Shown here: piece after piece, positions 16,057 through 24,935 of the stretch
How positions within the stretch are numbered: position 1 is the first letter of the stretch
Layout: each line of letters starts with the position of its first letter
Source of the DNA: Flavobacteriales bacterium
GTDB taxonomy: Bacteria; Bacteroidota; Bacteroidia; Flavobacteriales_G; Salibacteraceae
DNA: 64,000 nucleotides
NCBI GenBank assembly: GCA_018660685.1
Contig: JABJJW010000001.1
Span: forward strand, 1-64,000
Direction of reading: 5' to 3'
Position numbers and translations under genes: made by a program
Notes under the pieces: model-generated
The model's input: the letters and a program-made list of their open reading frames with translations, nothing else
Database searches by the model: none
Told to the model about the DNA's origin: nothing

Positions 16057-18027
16057 CTACTGAAGAATGATTGCTTTCTCCTTAACCAGCGTCTCCCCTT
16101 CTAGTTTTAAGCTGTATGCTCCTCTGGCCAACGTTGAAAGGTCCAAGAGCTCGAGTTCTCCGACTTTAAAATCATGCACCGAACGATAAACGAGGCTGCC
16201 ATGGGAATCAAATAAACTCACTACAACATCGGTAGCGACCCCATTATAGCTGAGTTGGACAAGGTCCTTTGAGGGATTTGGATACACAAGAAGCTCACCA
16301 CTTGAACGTTCATCGATTCCAACAGGTATAATCTTAACATTTATCGTGTCACCAGACGGGCATGTGTTTGAATCAACCACCACGACAGAGTACTCACCTG
16401 CGAAAACAACCGAGATCGTTTGATTGCTTGAACCCGTGCTCCATTGATAATTTGTGTATTGCGAACCAGCATCTAAGGTGATAGGTGCATAATCTGTCAC
16501 GTTTGGTCCAAGGTCCACATAGTCTGGAAGAACTTCGACCACGGTAATTTCATCAGAACCGATGCAGCCAGCGGTTGAGGTAACCGTCACGCTATAAGTA
16601 CCAGGCTGATTAATGAATAAAGAGTTACTAGTTGAACCGTCACTCCATTCATACAGCGCAAATCCAGGTGGAGCAATTAAGGCCTTTGTCTGTCCTGGGC
16701 AAATTTGTAAATCCGCACCTAAATCAACAGAAGGCGTCGCGTTATCGAAACCAAGATTTTCGGTCAAAGCAATTTCACAGTCGTTCGCATCAGTAATTGT
16801 CACTACATATGATCCTGCCGATATACCTGCATTCGCGGCGGTAGTAACTCCATTGCTCCATAAGTATGAATACGGAGCAACTCCCCCACTGGCTGAAAGC
16901 GTTATGGATCCGTCATCGGTATTCGCACAAGATGAATTTACCGAAGTGAACCCGGCCTGAATTGGCTGTGGCGAATAAATAAATAAGTCGCCTTCCGAAG
17001 AGCAGCCATCGTCATCAGTGACAGTAACGGAAACGTTGACTAATCCACCTAAACTTGCTGCAGTGCTAAACGTTGAACCCGTCGACCATTCATAACTAAA
17101 TGGGCTCACACCTGTAGCAGTGACGGTGGCTGTCGAATTAGAATCACCAAAGCAAACATTTAAACTGTCTTCAGTGAGCGCGAGGTCTGGGCCATCACTG
17201 ACCACAGTCCAAAACGTATCCCCGCAGTTCGGCTCAAAGGCGACAAAATCACTTGAAATTGTCCAACTCGAGGCATTTCTTCCTGAAACAGGAAAAGCAG
17301 TGCTTCCATTAGAATTTTCAATTCCCATAGTATGGCTACCACCGTCACTCGGCATGCTTGTGGTGTGAATTTCTATGAGTCCACATCCTTCAAATAGTTT
17401 GACTTGAGCTGTAACTGGATATCCGCCACCGTAATGCTGGATGCTCGAAAAGGTCACTAGAAGTTGTTTGTTTGGAGAAGTTCCTATTGTTCTATATCCA
17501 ATTGTACCACCATATGCAGGGTTCAGGTCTTCCCAAGCAAATGCAATTATGTTGTTTGGCGTGCCCGAATTCGGAAGACTTTGTCCAGAACAGCAACCGT
17601 TTGGCATTCCATTCGCAAAACCTATGAATCCATTTGATGAAATATAGAACTCATCATAATTATTTTCGAAAAAATTAAAGTCGAACCCGATAGGTAATGC
17701 ACTACTAACAGCATCATCAGATAAAGACACGAGTGTATCGCCGGTTGTTGACTGAGGAAGGAAATTACCTGACTGGGAGATGGAGTATAAATCTCCTCCG
17801 ATCACTGTGATTGCTACGCTGTCTGTCCCAGCATTGGCCGGATTAAAATATCCTAATCCATTAACACCTGGGCCACTAATCGTTGGGCTACCGCCAGTGC
17901 ATGAAGCACTAAGTTGGGACCCAGTATCAGAACTGCAATAGAACGAATTGAGGCCTGTCAATGTGCACTGTGCGCTCAACGAAAATGACGCGCAAAGTGA
18001 TAGCAAAAATAGAGAGAGATTTTTCAT
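16057..18027 (-). CDS. secreted SprB-repeat protein with T9SS type A sorting domain
   Basis: This 656-residue secreted protein has a signal peptide ending at SLSAQ (residue 19). The N-terminal half (about 80-275) resembles a Bacteroidota lectin-like or MAM-like module with conserved cysteines (GCCSGQ, GCGLIEIH). It is followed by two or three SprB repeats (GVSPFSYEWSTG, GVAPYSYLWSNG), the motif named after the gliding adhesin SprB. Then comes an Ig-like stretch and a type A T9SS C-terminal domain (VYPNPSKDLV ... LARGAYSLKL). It is probably displayed on the cell surface for adhesion or gliding. The partner machinery is not in the window. Confidence 0.9.
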   Translation of the reverse strand: MKNLSLFLLSLCASFSLSAQCTLTGLNSFYCSSDTGSQLSASCTGGSPTISGPGVNGLGYFNPANAGTDSVAITVIGGDLYSISQSGNFLPQSTTGDTLVSLSDDAVSSALPIGFDFNFFENNYDEFYISSNGFIGFANGMPNGCCSGQSLPNSGTPNNIIAFAWEDLNPAYGGTIGYRTIGTSPNKQLLVTFSSIQHYGGGYPVTAQVKLFEGCGLIEIHTTSMPSDGGSHTMGIENSNGSTAFPVSGRNASSWTISSDFVAFEPNCGDTFWTVVSDGPDLALTEDSLNVCFGDSNSTATVTATGVSPFSYEWSTGSTFSTAASLGGLVNVSVTVTDDDGCSSEGDLFIYSPQPIQAGFTSVNSSCANTDDGSITLSASGGVAPYSYLWSNGVTTAANAGISAGSYVVTITDANDCEIALTENLGFDNATPSVDLGADLQICPGQTKALIAPPGFALYEWSDGSTSNSLFINQPGTYSVTVTSTAGCIGSDEITVVEVLPDYVDLGPNVTDYAPITLDAGSQYTNYQWSTGSSNQTISVVFAGEYSVVVVDSNTCPSGDTINVKIIPVGIDERSSGELLVYPNPSKDLVQLSYNGVATDVVVSLFDSHGSLVYRSVHDFKVGELELLDLSTLARGAYSLKLEGETLVKEKAIILQ

Positions 18028-18070
18028 AGGATAGTGACTTAGAAATCTAAGGTATACTTCTTCATCGAAA

Positions 18071-18787
18071 TTAAGGAAGAATTAAACGAAATCCTCTGCC
18101 ATGCTCATTGATAATTTTCACTCGCTCATCTTCCTTGAGGTACTTTCTCAACTTGGCGATGTACACATCCATGCTACGAGAGTTGAAATAACTGTCATCT
18201 CCCCAAATGGCCAACAGTGCTTGGGATCTATCGAGCAACTGGTTCGAATGTTGGCTCAGCATTTTGAGTAATGCGTTTTCCTTAGAAGTCAAATGGCGCT
18301 CATCACCATTCGATTTAAGGACTTGATTCTTAAAGTCGAATTTCATCTCGCCAAGTTCAAACACCGTTTTCTCAGGAGTTTTTTCTTCCCCTTTTGTACG
18401 TCTCAGAATCGCTTTTAGCCTAAGCAGCAATTCTTCCATTGAAAAGGGCTTCGTGATATAATCATCTCCACCACTCTTAAAGCCTTCAATGGTGTCATCT
18501 TTCATGGACTTGGCGGTCAAGAAAATGATCGGAATACTTTCATCTGCCGTCCTGATTTCCTTCGCTAAAGTGAATCCGTCTTTCTCAGGCATCATGACAT
18601 CCAAAATGCAGCAATCAAACTCACCATTTGCGAACTGTTTCCAACCTTCCACACCATTAATAGCTAAGCTAGTCTTGTAGCCTTTCGCTTCTAGAAATTC
18701 CTTGAGTATCGTTCCTAAATTAGGGTCGTCTTCGGCCACGAGGACTCTAATCGGTTCAAGCTGCTTTGTTTGATTGTCCATGTTCAA
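18071..18787 (-). CDS. OmpR-family response regulator (RprY-like)
   Basis: This 238-residue DNA-binding response regulator has a receiver domain (about 13-130) with the acidic pocket EDD (19-21), phospho-acceptor Asp63 in ILDVMMP, and the switch Lys in ITKPFS. A winged-helix domain (about 145-235, LTSKENALLKMLSQH, RSMDVYIAKLRKYL) completes it. It is translated from an ATG lying inside the end of the histidine kinase gene (32-nt overlap), so the two are coupled. OmpR-type regulators bind pairs of direct repeats one helical turn apart. The TTAAC array at 20450-20485 in the operon's own control region has exactly that form and is its likely target. Confidence 0.93.
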   Translation of the reverse strand: MNMDNQTKQLEPIRVLVAEDDPNLGTILKEFLEAKGYKTSLAINGVEGWKQFANGEFDCCILDVMMPEKDGFTLAKEIRTADESIPIIFLTAKSMKDDTIEGFKSGGDDYITKPFSMEELLLRLKAILRRTKGEEKTPEKTVFELGEMKFDFKNQVLKSNGDERHLTSKENALLKMLSQHSNQLLDRSQALLAIWGDDSYFNSRSMDVYIAKLRKYLKEDERVKIINEHGRGFRLILP

Positions 18788-20405
18788 ATTGTTTTAATGG
18801 CAGTTCAATGAAAAATGTACTTCCTTTTCCTAACTCACTTTCTACATAAACTCTTCCGCCATGTCTTTCAGTAATGATCTTTACGTAGCTCAGTCCGAGT
18901 CCAAAACCTTTTACATTATGCACATTTCCAGTAGGAACGCGGTAAAGTCTATCGAATATTTTCTTGAGGTTTTCAGCTGAGATTCCTATTCCATAATCAC
19001 GAACAGACACTCTTAACGAATCTTCAATTATTTCGGTTCTCAAATCAATTCTTGGTTTTGTTCTTGAATACTTAGCGGCGTTATCTAGAAGGTTATAAAT
19101 AACATTGGTGAGATGATTCTTATCGGCCACTACCCACAGCGAATCCTCGGATGCCCTGAAAGTAACCTCTCCTTTTTTCTCTCGAACTTGAATTTGGAAT
19201 TTATCCAGCACGTCTTGTAATAACGAGTTCACCTCGAGGTCTTCTCGCTTGAGTTTGAAATCACCCTTGTCTAAAACGGCACTCTGTAGTACTTCTTCAA
19301 CCAGCAATCCCAGTCGCTTGTTTTCGGTATTAATGATTCCCAAGTAGCGGTTTTTGACGCTCTCCATCTGACCAACTTCCGGATCACTTAACGCCTCACA
19401 AGCCAAACTGATTGTCGAGATAGGAGTTTTTAACTCATGCGTCATGTTGTTGATGAAGTCATTTTTGATCTGGCTGCTCTTCTTTTGGGTAAAGATTGTT
19501 TTGACCGACGAATAAGATGTCCAAATCAGAACGATCATCAGGATGACTGATACCAAAAGCATCATCCAGATACTTTGGAAAATGTAACCGTATTCATTTG
19601 GAAAGTAGATCCTCAAATAATATGGCAATTGAATAACGTCATTCGGAAACAATTTGGCATTGCTAACAGAAACTCGAAGTTGATCCTCATGATCTTCACT
19701 CCCCAACACCATCTTTCCTCCTTGATCAAATACTCCGAGCAAATAAGTCAGCTCCAAGCCGTGTTTCTTCAATGCAATCTGCATCAAGCTATCCAATATG
19801 CGCGGGTCTATTCTTTCATCAATCGGCTGATCTAAATTGACCTCGATCAGACTTTTTACAATGTCCCCAAGAAATGCTTTCTTATTCTCGACCCGTTCGC
19901 GGATATGGGTAAGGTCCTCGGCAAGAGGATCATTGTCATGGTGTAGCTCTAGGTCTATGGAATCTGCGGTCATCAGCCTGAGTTCGAGATCCTGCTCAAA
20001 GTCGCTGGAATACGGAAGATCCCCAACACTGTGGGTAAATTGCTTCTCCTCCTTTTGGTCTCCAGCTTCTTTCTCAACCTTCAATTCAATCTTATCTCCA
20101 ACTCTTTGAATGTTCTTCTTGACCACATATTGCACCAAGGAATCATCTGGTGGAAAGGCTGTGGGTTCTTTCCCCTCTTCCTCAAAAAACAAATATTTGG
20201 CCTGCTGGTGAGATCGAATTTTGGTGAGCGTCTCATGTCTTTCAAGAAGCTCTACCACTTCGTTAAGCGCTTGCGTGGCGGCTCTGTCAATTCTGTCGCC
20301 CTCAAGTTCGAAGGCATTATTGATCCAATAGATCTGAATACCAATCAAACCGACAAGCGCGATAGCAATTACAATTACAAAACCTCTGAGCTGAGTTCGA
20401 TTCAT
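18756..20405 (-). CDS. sensor histidine kinase (RprX-like)
   Basis: This 549-residue inner-membrane kinase pairs with the overlapping response regulator. It has an N-terminal helix (about 7-27), a periplasmic region of about 245 residues with long charged helical segments, a second helix (about 277-300, WMMLLVSVILMIVLIW), the H-box FINNMTHELKTP carrying the phosphorylated His, the N-box VIYNLLDNAAKYS, and the ATP-lid glycine boxes DYGIGIS and GFGLGLS. No PAS or HAMP domain is evident. Its size and order match RprX of Bacteroidota. A -7 element, TATTTTTG on the minus strand (20415-20422), lies just upstream, followed by the TTAAC array. Confidence 0.93.
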   Translation of the reverse strand: MNRTQLRGFVIVIAIALVGLIGIQIYWINNAFELEGDRIDRAATQALNEVVELLERHETLTKIRSHQQAKYLFFEEEGKEPTAFPPDDSLVQYVVKKNIQRVGDKIELKVEKEAGDQKEEKQFTHSVGDLPYSSDFEQDLELRLMTADSIDLELHHDNDPLAEDLTHIRERVENKKAFLGDIVKSLIEVNLDQPIDERIDPRILDSLMQIALKKHGLELTYLLGVFDQGGKMVLGSEDHEDQLRVSVSNAKLFPNDVIQLPYYLRIYFPNEYGYIFQSIWMMLLVSVILMIVLIWTSYSSVKTIFTQKKSSQIKNDFINNMTHELKTPISTISLACEALSDPEVGQMESVKNRYLGIINTENKRLGLLVEEVLQSAVLDKGDFKLKREDLEVNSLLQDVLDKFQIQVREKKGEVTFRASEDSLWVVADKNHLTNVIYNLLDNAAKYSRTKPRIDLRTEIIEDSLRVSVRDYGIGISAENLKKIFDRLYRVPTGNVHNVKGFGLGLSYVKIITERHGGRVYVESELGKGSTFFIELPLKQFEHGQSNKAA

Positions 20406-20414
20406 GTCTCAGGC

Positions 20415-20422
20415 CAAAAATA
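20415..20422 (-). promoter_or_regulatory. -7 element for the histidine kinase operon
   Basis: On the minus strand this reads TATTTTTG (TAnnTTTG), 9 nt before the kinase start codon. No TTTG -33 box is evident; the TTAAC array begins 27 nt upstream. Confidence 0.5.
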
Positions 20423-20448
20423 GAGCGCCATTCAGCGGTAAGGCACTG

Positions 20449-20485
20449 TTTAACAGTAGTTAACATTGCTTAACCACGCATTAAC
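20449..20485. promoter_or_regulatory. operator array: four phased TTAAC direct repeats
   Basis: TTAAC occurs at 20450, 20460, 20470 and 20481: four direct repeats at 10, 10 and 11 bp, i.e. on one face of the helix. They sit in the 127-bp divergent region between the kinase gene and the secreted-protein gene at 20533. Tandem pentamers or hexamers at one-turn spacing are typical sites of OmpR/PhoP-type regulators, and one is encoded by this operon. The last box ends 22 nt before the -7 element of the rightward promoter, where a -33 box should be. Confidence 0.7.
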
Positions 20486-20507
20486 AGCGGGATTCAGGGC
20501 CCACTTC

Positions 20508-20515
20508 TATGTTTG
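20508..20515 (+). promoter_or_regulatory. -7 element for the gene at 20533
   Basis: TATGTTTG is an exact TAnnTTTG match 17 nt before the ATG. The -33 position holds the fourth TTAAC box instead of TTTG, which suggests dependence on an activator. Confidence 0.6.
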
Positions 20516-20532
20516 AAACTTAGTTCAGAGCA

Positions 20533-20997
20533 ATGAAAAAACTATCCTTACTCACCATCCTCATCGCCACATTTTCGTTCGTTGGGACAGCACAAGAGAC
20601 AGAATCTAAAGTCAACAAATCAATCTCAATCAATATTGACGGCGAAGAAACCGTAGTCAACATTGAAGAGGAAGTTGATGGTAACGTAACCACAATTCAC
20701 CTGGAAGGAGAGGAAGCCGAGGCTTGGATAGAGTCCAACCAAACCGGCTACAGTTATGCCTATGGAACCAATTGTTCTTCAAAACATATTTCGAAGAGAG
20801 ACAAGGAAGAAATCAAAAAGGAATTGCGTCAAGTAGGAGTTGAACTAGAAGAAGGACTGGACGATATCTCAAAATACATTGATGAGATCGACGTCGAGAG
20901 CTTGGTTGATGAAATTCAAAAAAGCGTTGACGCCATCCAAAAAGAAATTGAAATAAACATCAGGACCAGTTCTGATGACGATAGAGCGGTGATTTAG
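20533..20997 (+). CDS. secreted acidic protein, probable target of the two-component system
   Basis: This 154-residue protein has a signal peptide (MKKLSLLTILIATFSFVGTAQ). The mature part begins with two beta-strand-rich stretches (ISINIDGEETVVNIEEE, NVTTIHLEGEEAEAW), is very acidic, and ends in a helical segment (KKELRQVGVELEEGLDDISKYIDEIDV) that may form a coiled coil. There is a single cysteine (NCSS). I recognise no family. It is transcribed divergently from the kinase/regulator operon and shares the TTAAC array; a periplasmic stress or sensor-accessory role, by analogy with CpxP-type proteins, is possible but is inference only. A terminator follows at 21041. Confidence 0.75.
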   Translation: MKKLSLLTILIATFSFVGTAQETESKVNKSISINIDGEETVVNIEEEVDGNVTTIHLEGEEAEAWIESNQTGYSYAYGTNCSSKHISKRDKEEIKKELRQVGVELEEGLDDISKYIDEIDVESLVDEIQKSVDAIQKEIEINIRTSSDDDRAVI

Positions 20998-21040
20998 AAA
21001 CACTTAGCGCTGAAAGGTTCATTTGCTGTTTAGTTAGGTC

Positions 21041-21073
21041 GCCTCGATACTCTCTCGGTATCGGGGCTTTTTT
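21041..21073 (+). terminator. intrinsic terminator after the gene at 20533
   Basis: GCCTCGATAC (21041-21050) pairs with GTATCGGGGC (21058-21067), a 10-bp stem with one wobble pair, followed by TTTTTT. It separates the gene at 20533 from the aldehyde dehydrogenase. Confidence 0.88.
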
Positions 21074-21106
21074 ATTTGATCCTATTTTTGGCACAACTAA
21101 GGTGAA

Positions 21107-22549
21107 ATGGAGAAGCTGCTGAATTACATTGATGGGAAACTGGTCCAACCAATAAAAGGAGACTACTTTGAAAATATAGAACCCGCAAAAGGAGAGGCAT
21201 ATTCACTCATTCCTGATAGCGATGAGTCTGATGTAAATCTCGCAGTGGCGGCCGCGAAGCGTGCTTTTCCGATATGGTCAAAAATGAGTGCACAAAGGCG
21301 CTCGGCAATTTTAGTCCGAATCGCCAATTTGATCACGGAGAACCTCGATGAGCTTGCGCAGGCTGAAAGCCGAGATAATGGCAAGCCGTTAAAATTGGCT
21401 CGGAGTATTGACATTCCAAGAGCTAGTTCTAACTTCCATTTTTACGGGACAGCGATTCTGCACTATGCCTCTGAATCTCATTCCATGGAAGATCTCGCGC
21501 TCAATTACACCCTGCGACAGCCGATTGGTGTTGCCGGATGCATCTCACCTTGGAACCTACCGCTCTATCTTTTTTCGTGGAAAATTGCGCCAGCGCTCGC
21601 TGCTGGAAACACCGTGGTAGCTAAGCCTTCTGAAGTAACTCCATATACCGCATACTTGCTGTCTCGAATCTGTATCGAAGCCGGGTTACCCGACGGGGTA
21701 TTGAATATTGTTCATGGTTATGGTCCGAAAGCCGGAGCATCGATAATTGAACATGAAGATGTTCCAATGATCAGTTTTACTGGAGGCACCGCCACCGGCG
21801 AGTGGATCGCTAGAACCGCAGCTCCAAAATTCAAAAAACTAAGTCTTGAATTGGGTGGCAAAAACCCAAACATCATTTTTGCCGATTGTGATTTTGATGA
21901 TATGATGGACACGACATTGAGATCCTCATTTTCGAATCAAGGTCAAATCTGTCTCTGTGGTTCCCGAATTTTAATCGAACGCTCAATTTATAATAAGTTC
22001 AAAACCGAATTTGTCAAGCGCGTCTCAAAATTGAAAGTTGGCGACCCAAATGACTCTAAAACTAATCTTGGTGCCGTAGTCAGCGAGTCGCACATGGAAA
22101 AAGTTCTTGAGTATGTTGAACTTGCCAAAGAAGAAGGTGGAACAGTTCTGACGGGAGGACACAGAGTTGAACTTGAAGGGGAATTTGCAAAGGGATACTT
22201 CCTTGCTCCAACTGTGATCGAGGGCTTGCCCCATACTTGCCGGACGAATCAAGAAGAGATCTTCGGCCCAGTGGTAACACTCATTCCATTTGACACGGAA
22301 GAGGAAGCTATCACGATGGCAAACAGCACGAAGTATGGATTAGCTAGCTCCACTTGGACAAGTGATTTGAAAAGAGCACACAGAGTAGCGCGAGAACTTC
22401 ACACCGGAATCGCATGGATTAATTGTTGGCTATTGCGAGACTTGAGAACGCCGTTTGGAGGTGTCAAAAATTCAGGAGTCGGTAGAGAAGGCGGTTTCGA
22501 AGCTCTTCAGTTCTTTACCGAACCTAAAAATGTATGCATTAAGTACTAA
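21107..22549 (+). CDS. aldehyde dehydrogenase, probably 2-aminomuconate semialdehyde dehydrogenase
   Basis: This NAD-dependent aldehyde dehydrogenase has 480 residues. The oxyanion Asn149 (SPWN), Glu248 (LELGG) and catalytic Cys282 (GQICLCGSR) are present. The C-terminal NCWLLRDLRTPFGGVKNSG, ending in GVGREGG, marks the 2-hydroxymuconate / 2-aminomuconate semialdehyde dehydrogenase (ALDH8-like) subgroup. With 3-hydroxyanthranilate dioxygenase nearby, oxidation of 2-aminomuconate semialdehyde in the kynurenine pathway is the best reading. Hydroxymuconate semialdehyde remains possible, but no catechol meta-cleavage genes are seen. A TATTTTTG -7 element lies 20 nt upstream. It ends in a 4-nt overlap with the convergent ABM gene. 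Confidence 0.88.
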   Translation: MEKLLNYIDGKLVQPIKGDYFENIEPAKGEAYSLIPDSDESDVNLAVAAAKRAFPIWSKMSAQRRSAILVRIANLITENLDELAQAESRDNGKPLKLARSIDIPRASSNFHFYGTAILHYASESHSMEDLALNYTLRQPIGVAGCISPWNLPLYLFSWKIAPALAAGNTVVAKPSEVTPYTAYLLSRICIEAGLPDGVLNIVHGYGPKAGASIIEHEDVPMISFTGGTATGEWIARTAAPKFKKLSLELGGKNPNIIFADCDFDDMMDTTLRSSFSNQGQICLCGSRILIERSIYNKFKTEFVKRVSKLKVGDPNDSKTNLGAVVSESHMEKVLEYVELAKEEGGTVLTGGHRVELEGEFAKGYFLAPTVIEGLPHTCRTNQEEIFGPVVTLIPFDTEEEAITMANSTKYGLASSTWTSDLKRAHRVARELHTGIAWINCWLLRDLRTPFGGVKNSGVGREGGFEALQFFTEPKNVCIKY

Positions 22550-22890
22550 GGCAGCTCGTGATAATGAGCACTCTCGATCTTGACCACTTTGGAGTGGTAG
22601 TATTGGTACCAGCGCTTCTTGCCTTCTGATTTTGCTTGGGCGTGAGTGGCGTTTCTCCGCCAGTTATCCATGGCTTCTAAGTCTCGCCAATAGCTGATGA
22701 ATAGTCCACGTCCATCAGCGTTGCTGCTCTCATAACCAAGATAGCCATCGAATCCGGCAACCAGTCTGAGAGTGAGCTCATCCATTTCATCGTAACCATC
22801 TCGATCCTCCCCGATCAGGTAGCTGAATATATTAGCATAATAAGGAGGTTCAGGGGTAATTCCTTCTTTCCAAGCGATCAATGCATTCAT
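22546..22890 (-). CDS. antibiotic biosynthesis monooxygenase (ABM) family protein
   Basis: This 114-residue protein has the ferredoxin-like ABM fold: a strand (ANIFSYLIG), a helix (YDEMDELTLRLVAGFDG), the strand FISYWRDLEAMDNWR with the conserved W, and HAQAKSEGKKRWYQYYH. Such proteins are heme- or quinol-type cofactor-free monooxygenases or small dimeric ligand binders. Its start overlaps the paaZ stop by 4 nt, so it is translated together with paaZ as the last gene of that operon. A role in side-oxidation or clearance of an aromatic intermediate is inference from position. Confidence 0.85.
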   Translation of the reverse strand: MNALIAWKEGITPEPPYYANIFSYLIGEDRDGYDEMDELTLRLVAGFDGYLGYESSNADGRGLFISYWRDLEAMDNWRRNATHAQAKSEGKKRWYQYYHSKVVKIESAHYHELP

Positions 22891-24935
22891 GACTGATCAA
22901 TCTTCTTGACCATGGTCAGAATAGTCGCAATTGCCACGGTCTCACCCTCTTCATCATACATATCGACTAGAAACTTGACGATGCCTTTTGCGATATCATC
23001 CTCATCTCTTTTCTCCTGTTCAATTTTCTCCTTTACGGTGAAGCGAACTCCAAGTGTTGCACCCGGATAAACTGGTTTCGTAAATCGCGCTTGCTCAACG
23101 CCATAGTTGAGTAGTACGGGACCCTTTTTAGGATCGACAAATAGCCCAGCCGCTTTACTCAAGAGAAAGTAACCATGCGCAACGCGTTGCTCAAAAATTG
23201 TCCCTTCCAGTGACGTAGCATCCATGTGGGCATAAAAATTATCCCCGCTCACATTCGCGAAGTTTACGATGTCAGCATCGGTCACAGTGTGCTTGTGTGT
23301 GAACACGGTATCACCAACTCTGAGTTCTTCAAAATGCTGCCTGAATACGTGTGGATTTGCTTCTGGCTGGTCAGCACCAACCTGAAATTGTTCCGTTATT
23401 CTGGTAATAGTTTCTGGATGACCTTGAATCGCCGTCCGCTGCATGTAGTGTTTTACCCCGCGCACACCGCCCATCTCTTCGCCACCACCAGCTCGACCTG
23501 GACCACCATGGCTCAGCAGAGGAAGTGGTGAGCCATGACCCGTGCTTTCTTTAGCGCATCGCTCGTTAAGAACCAATATTCTTCCGTGCATATGAGCAGT
23601 GTTCAGCACAAACTCTTTGGCCAGTTCATCATTCGCGGTAGTGATCGAGGTGACCAATGAACCCTTTCCCATCTCAGCGATTCGAACTGCTTCGTCCATG
23701 TCCTTATATGGCATCAACGTACTCACAGGGCCAAACGCCTCAATTTCATGAACTCTCGTTTTTTCAAATGGAGCGTCATTTCTAAATAGAATCGGGCTGA
23801 AGAATGCGCCCTTCTCCTTATCTCCTCCAACAATGTCAAAGTTGTCCATGTCACCATAAACCACTTCCTGTTCCTTCATCAAAAGCTCAACGTTTTCGCG
23901 GACGCGATCTACTTGAGTTCTGCTCGCTAATGGTCCCATGCGCACTCCTTCCACAGAAGGATCGCCAATGGTCGTTTTTGCAAGCTGCTTACCGAGCGCG
24001 ATCTGCACATCTTCCATGTACTTTTCGGGAACTAATATTCTCCGGATTGCGGTACACTTTTGTCCAGCCTTGACCGTAATTTCTGCTCTTGTAGATTTAA
24101 CGAATAGATCAAATTCTGCCGTTCCTGGACCTGAGTCTTCTCCGAGCATTGTCGCATTCAAAGAATCCGCTTCAAGGTTAAACGGCACACTGTTCTCTAG
24201 GATGTTGGGCAGAGCCTTTAATTTTTTGCCCGTGTGAGCCGATCCAGTAAACGTAATTACATCTTCGCTGGTCACATAATCTAAAATTCCTCTTCCCAGA
24301 CCACTGACCATTTGAATTGACCCGTCAGGAAGAATGCCTGAATCAATGATTTCTTTCAACATCAATTCTGTGAGGTAGCTGGTATATTCAGATGGCTTGA
24401 CAACGGCAGGAATACCGGCAAGCAGATTGACGGCCACCTTTTCAAGCATTCCCCAAATTGGGAAATTGAATGCGTTTATGTGAACTGCGACACCACGCTT
24501 GGGAACAAGAATATGATGGCCAATAAACGAACCTCCTTTTGATAACGGAACAGTTTCGCCTTCCACAGCGTATGGCAAATCTGGGAATTGACGTCTCAGG
24601 GAAGCATTCGCAAAGAGGTTGCCAATTCCACCTTCAATATCGATCCAACTATCAGTCCGAGTCGCCCCAGTTGCAGCGCTCAATTCGTAAAACTTATCCT
24701 TGCGCCCCATGAGGTGAAGGGCAAGTGCTTTCAGCATCAATCCTCTCTCTTGGAAGGTCATTTTGCGAAGGGCAGGACCTCCGACTTCACGTCCATAAGT
24801 TAGGATGGCATTGTAATCTAATCCCGCACTCGAAAGTGCACCAATTTCGTCACCATTTATGGCGTTGTAAGCCACAAGCTCTTCTCCATCACCCGTGATC
24901 CAAGAGCCCTGAACGTAGTTCTCAATTTTTCTCAT
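22887..24935 (-). CDS. paaZ: bifunctional aldehyde dehydrogenase / enoyl-CoA hydratase PaaZ
   Basis: PaaZ hydrolyses the ring of oxepin-CoA and oxidises the resulting aldehyde in phenylacetate degradation. The 682 residues match the two-domain form. The N-terminal ALDH (about 1-520) has catalytic Cys in AGQKCTAIRR and HINAFNFPIWG for the nucleotide. The C-terminal MaoC-like hot-dog hydratase (about 535-680) has SGDNFYAHMD and VAHGYFLLS with the catalytic Asp/His. Its start overlaps the stop of the preceding small gene (TGATG). No paaABCDE monooxygenase genes are in the window, so they must lie elsewhere. Confidence 0.95.
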   Translation of the reverse strand: MRKIENYVQGSWITGDGEELVAYNAINGDEIGALSSAGLDYNAILTYGREVGGPALRKMTFQERGLMLKALALHLMGRKDKFYELSAATGATRTDSWIDIEGGIGNLFANASLRRQFPDLPYAVEGETVPLSKGGSFIGHHILVPKRGVAVHINAFNFPIWGMLEKVAVNLLAGIPAVVKPSEYTSYLTELMLKEIIDSGILPDGSIQMVSGLGRGILDYVTSEDVITFTGSAHTGKKLKALPNILENSVPFNLEADSLNATMLGEDSGPGTAEFDLFVKSTRAEITVKAGQKCTAIRRILVPEKYMEDVQIALGKQLAKTTIGDPSVEGVRMGPLASRTQVDRVRENVELLMKEQEVVYGDMDNFDIVGGDKEKGAFFSPILFRNDAPFEKTRVHEIEAFGPVSTLMPYKDMDEAVRIAEMGKGSLVTSITTANDELAKEFVLNTAHMHGRILVLNERCAKESTGHGSPLPLLSHGGPGRAGGGEEMGGVRGVKHYMQRTAIQGHPETITRITEQFQVGADQPEANPHVFRQHFEELRVGDTVFTHKHTVTDADIVNFANVSGDNFYAHMDATSLEGTIFEQRVAHGYFLLSKAAGLFVDPKKGPVLLNYGVEQARFTKPVYPGATLGVRFTVKEKIEQEKRDEDDIAKGIVKFLVDMYDEEGETVAIATILTMVKKIDQS

